A DNA stretch of 20,043 bases from Paraglomus occultum (taxonomy: Eukaryota; Glomeromycota; Glomeromycetes; Paraglomerales; Paraglomeraceae). The stretch covers positions 1 to 20,043 of the forward strand of contig CAJVPJ010000645.1 of the NCBI GenBank assembly GCA_910592205.1, in the 5' to 3' direction. Positions 18,883-20,043 of the stretch are shown here, piece after piece. Below the pieces are notes generated by a model that was not told where the DNA came from, searched no databases, and saw only the letters and a program-made list of their open reading frames with translations. Each line of letters opens with the position of its first letter. The first letter of the stretch is position 1. The position numbers and the translations under genes are program-made.

Positions 18883-20043
18883 GTATGGGAAGACAAGATA
18901 TTGTGTGGGGAATTTTGGCAAATAGGTAGACAGATACAAAGGCGTTCGCAACGATTGCGAAATAATAAAGTACAAGAATAATAATAATTTGGACGAGGAA
19001 GGGTAGTGCCAAAAATAATGGTAAGAGGGAGAGTCTAGTTTATTTTTTCTGTTTTCCAAATTTTGTGTTTCGGAAACTTGGTGTAGACGAGGTGTGAAAT
19101 GTGGTCTTTTTATTTATTTCGGTTTTTGTGGCACAGCAAGTTTATTTTATGGATTATCGCATAAAAAGTAGTATAACTATTTGAGAAATTTACTTGCAGT
19201 GAGAGAATGATCCACAACTCTTTTACGGTCATGTGCACCCTGATTAAATGAAGTAAGTTCTACTTTTATGTACATGCAAATGTGTATTCAGTTATATCCG
19301 AATATACACACATTACTGTTTAGCGTGTAAATAAGCAGATAACCATTTTTTTTACTGTAAACCATAATAAGATTGTCATCTTCCCGATGAATGACCATGT
19401 GATATGTCAATTGTTTAGTACATGCTAAATTGTAACATGTTCTTTGTCAAGGAGAAGTGTTTAAGGTTCTCACACGCTGCCTTGTATAACAAGCATAAGA
19501 CTACCAGTATGAATTTAAAACAATGCTTAAGATATTAAATATCATTTACAGATTTACACTTAGTTTTCAGTCGGTGCGATTGAATTTTCTTAAATTGGTT
19601 AGACATTTGTGTCTATTAACACCGCCTATTCTATAGTTGTCATGGAGATATAATTCGAAATTGAATTGTTAATTAATTTTATATATTGTTCAAAATTTAT
19701 AATTTTTATAGTGGCACGATTACATACCTAGTGATACAATGTAGAAGCACATTATAATAACCACTAAAACCGTTAAAACTGCTTCTATTATTAACGTCCA
19801 TGTTGTTATCTTTATCATTATTATTTTTTTACTCACTTGCACTTGAAAATATGATCAATCGCATGATGACCATTGGTATAAAGGTAGCATTAAAACACGT
19901 GTTGGTGTTTTGTGATTGTATTTCTGTTATTGCGCTATGGCAATAGTAACGATAATAGGTTTTTTAATTGTTTGGCGGTAAAAATAATTGAATAAAAACA
20001 AAAAACAAAGAATAAAAAAAGACGGCAAGTGCAAGTGAGTAAA
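18883..20043. other. AT-rich spacer upstream of the Myb gene
   Basis: Should include the Myb promoter on the minus strand next to 18883. No coding exon, RNA gene or array was recognised. The right end carries the inverted repeat described separately. Confidence 0.5.
19828..20043. repeat. 18-bp perfect inverted repeat flanking 180 bp; possible MITE
   Basis: TTTACTCACTTGCACTTG (19828-19845) is the exact reverse complement of the last 18 bases of the window (20026-20043). The arms contain a tandem CACTTG CACTTG. The right arm ends at the window edge, so the full length of the repeat cannot be seen. The 180-bp interior is AT-rich with no open frame. It fits a short non-autonomous element with terminal inverted repeats, a cruciform-forming site, or part of a larger palindrome. 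Confidence 0.55.

Noticed and set aside
18694-19059. A longer Myb protein starting upstream of 18882
   Set aside because: The upstream frame begins at TTG with no ATG before 18882, and the added residues are low-complexity and aromatic, unlike a Myb N-terminus.

Overview
The window looks like nuclear DNA of a fungus. It is AT-rich, and its genes are cut by many short introns (about 70-235 nt). Five multi-exon genes could be rebuilt with every exon phase agreeing, and their products read as fungal housekeeping proteins. All three standard stop codons are used. The high intron density and long AT-rich spacers suggest an early-diverging lineage such as Mucoromycota, perhaps Glomeromycotina. That placement is inference from gene structure and general resemblance, not from a database search. 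I see no rRNA, tRNA, CRISPR or bacterial-type operon.

Layout, left to right. 1-116: probable C-terminal tail of a plus-strand gene that begins outside the window. 117-1403: AT-rich spacer with recurring motifs that look like the ends of an old pogo/Tigger-like DNA transposon. 1404-1712 (minus): a lone coiled-coil reading frame, possibly a gene fragment. 3473-4819 (minus): IWS1/Spn1 transcription elongation factor, 5 exons. It shares a 784-bp divergent intergenic region with the next gene. 5604-7234 (plus): mitochondrial PDK/BCKDK-type protein kinase, 4 exons. 7235-9706: long spacer with no convincing gene. 9707-12186 (plus): Avt3/SLC36-like vacuolar amino acid transporter, 6 exons. 13433-16127 (plus): CorA-family magnesium transporter, 14 exons. 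16128-18216: low-complexity region with a TG microsatellite, pyrimidine tracts and degenerate repeats. 18217-18882 (minus): a small two-repeat Myb/SANT protein, 3 exons. 18883-20043: AT-rich spacer ending in an 18-bp perfect inverted repeat that touches the window edge.

The genes do not form a pathway. They act in transcription elongation, mitochondrial dehydrogenase control, vacuolar amino acid export, Mg2+ transport and DNA binding. I found no cluster that would amount to a new biological system. The most unusual sequence-level result is two introns that must be spliced from GC-AG sites, both with the donor GCAAGT, one in the CorA gene and one in the Myb gene. Very small exons (24 and 26 nt) and two weak GT donors are also present. 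The remaining items are repeats and transposon-like remnants.
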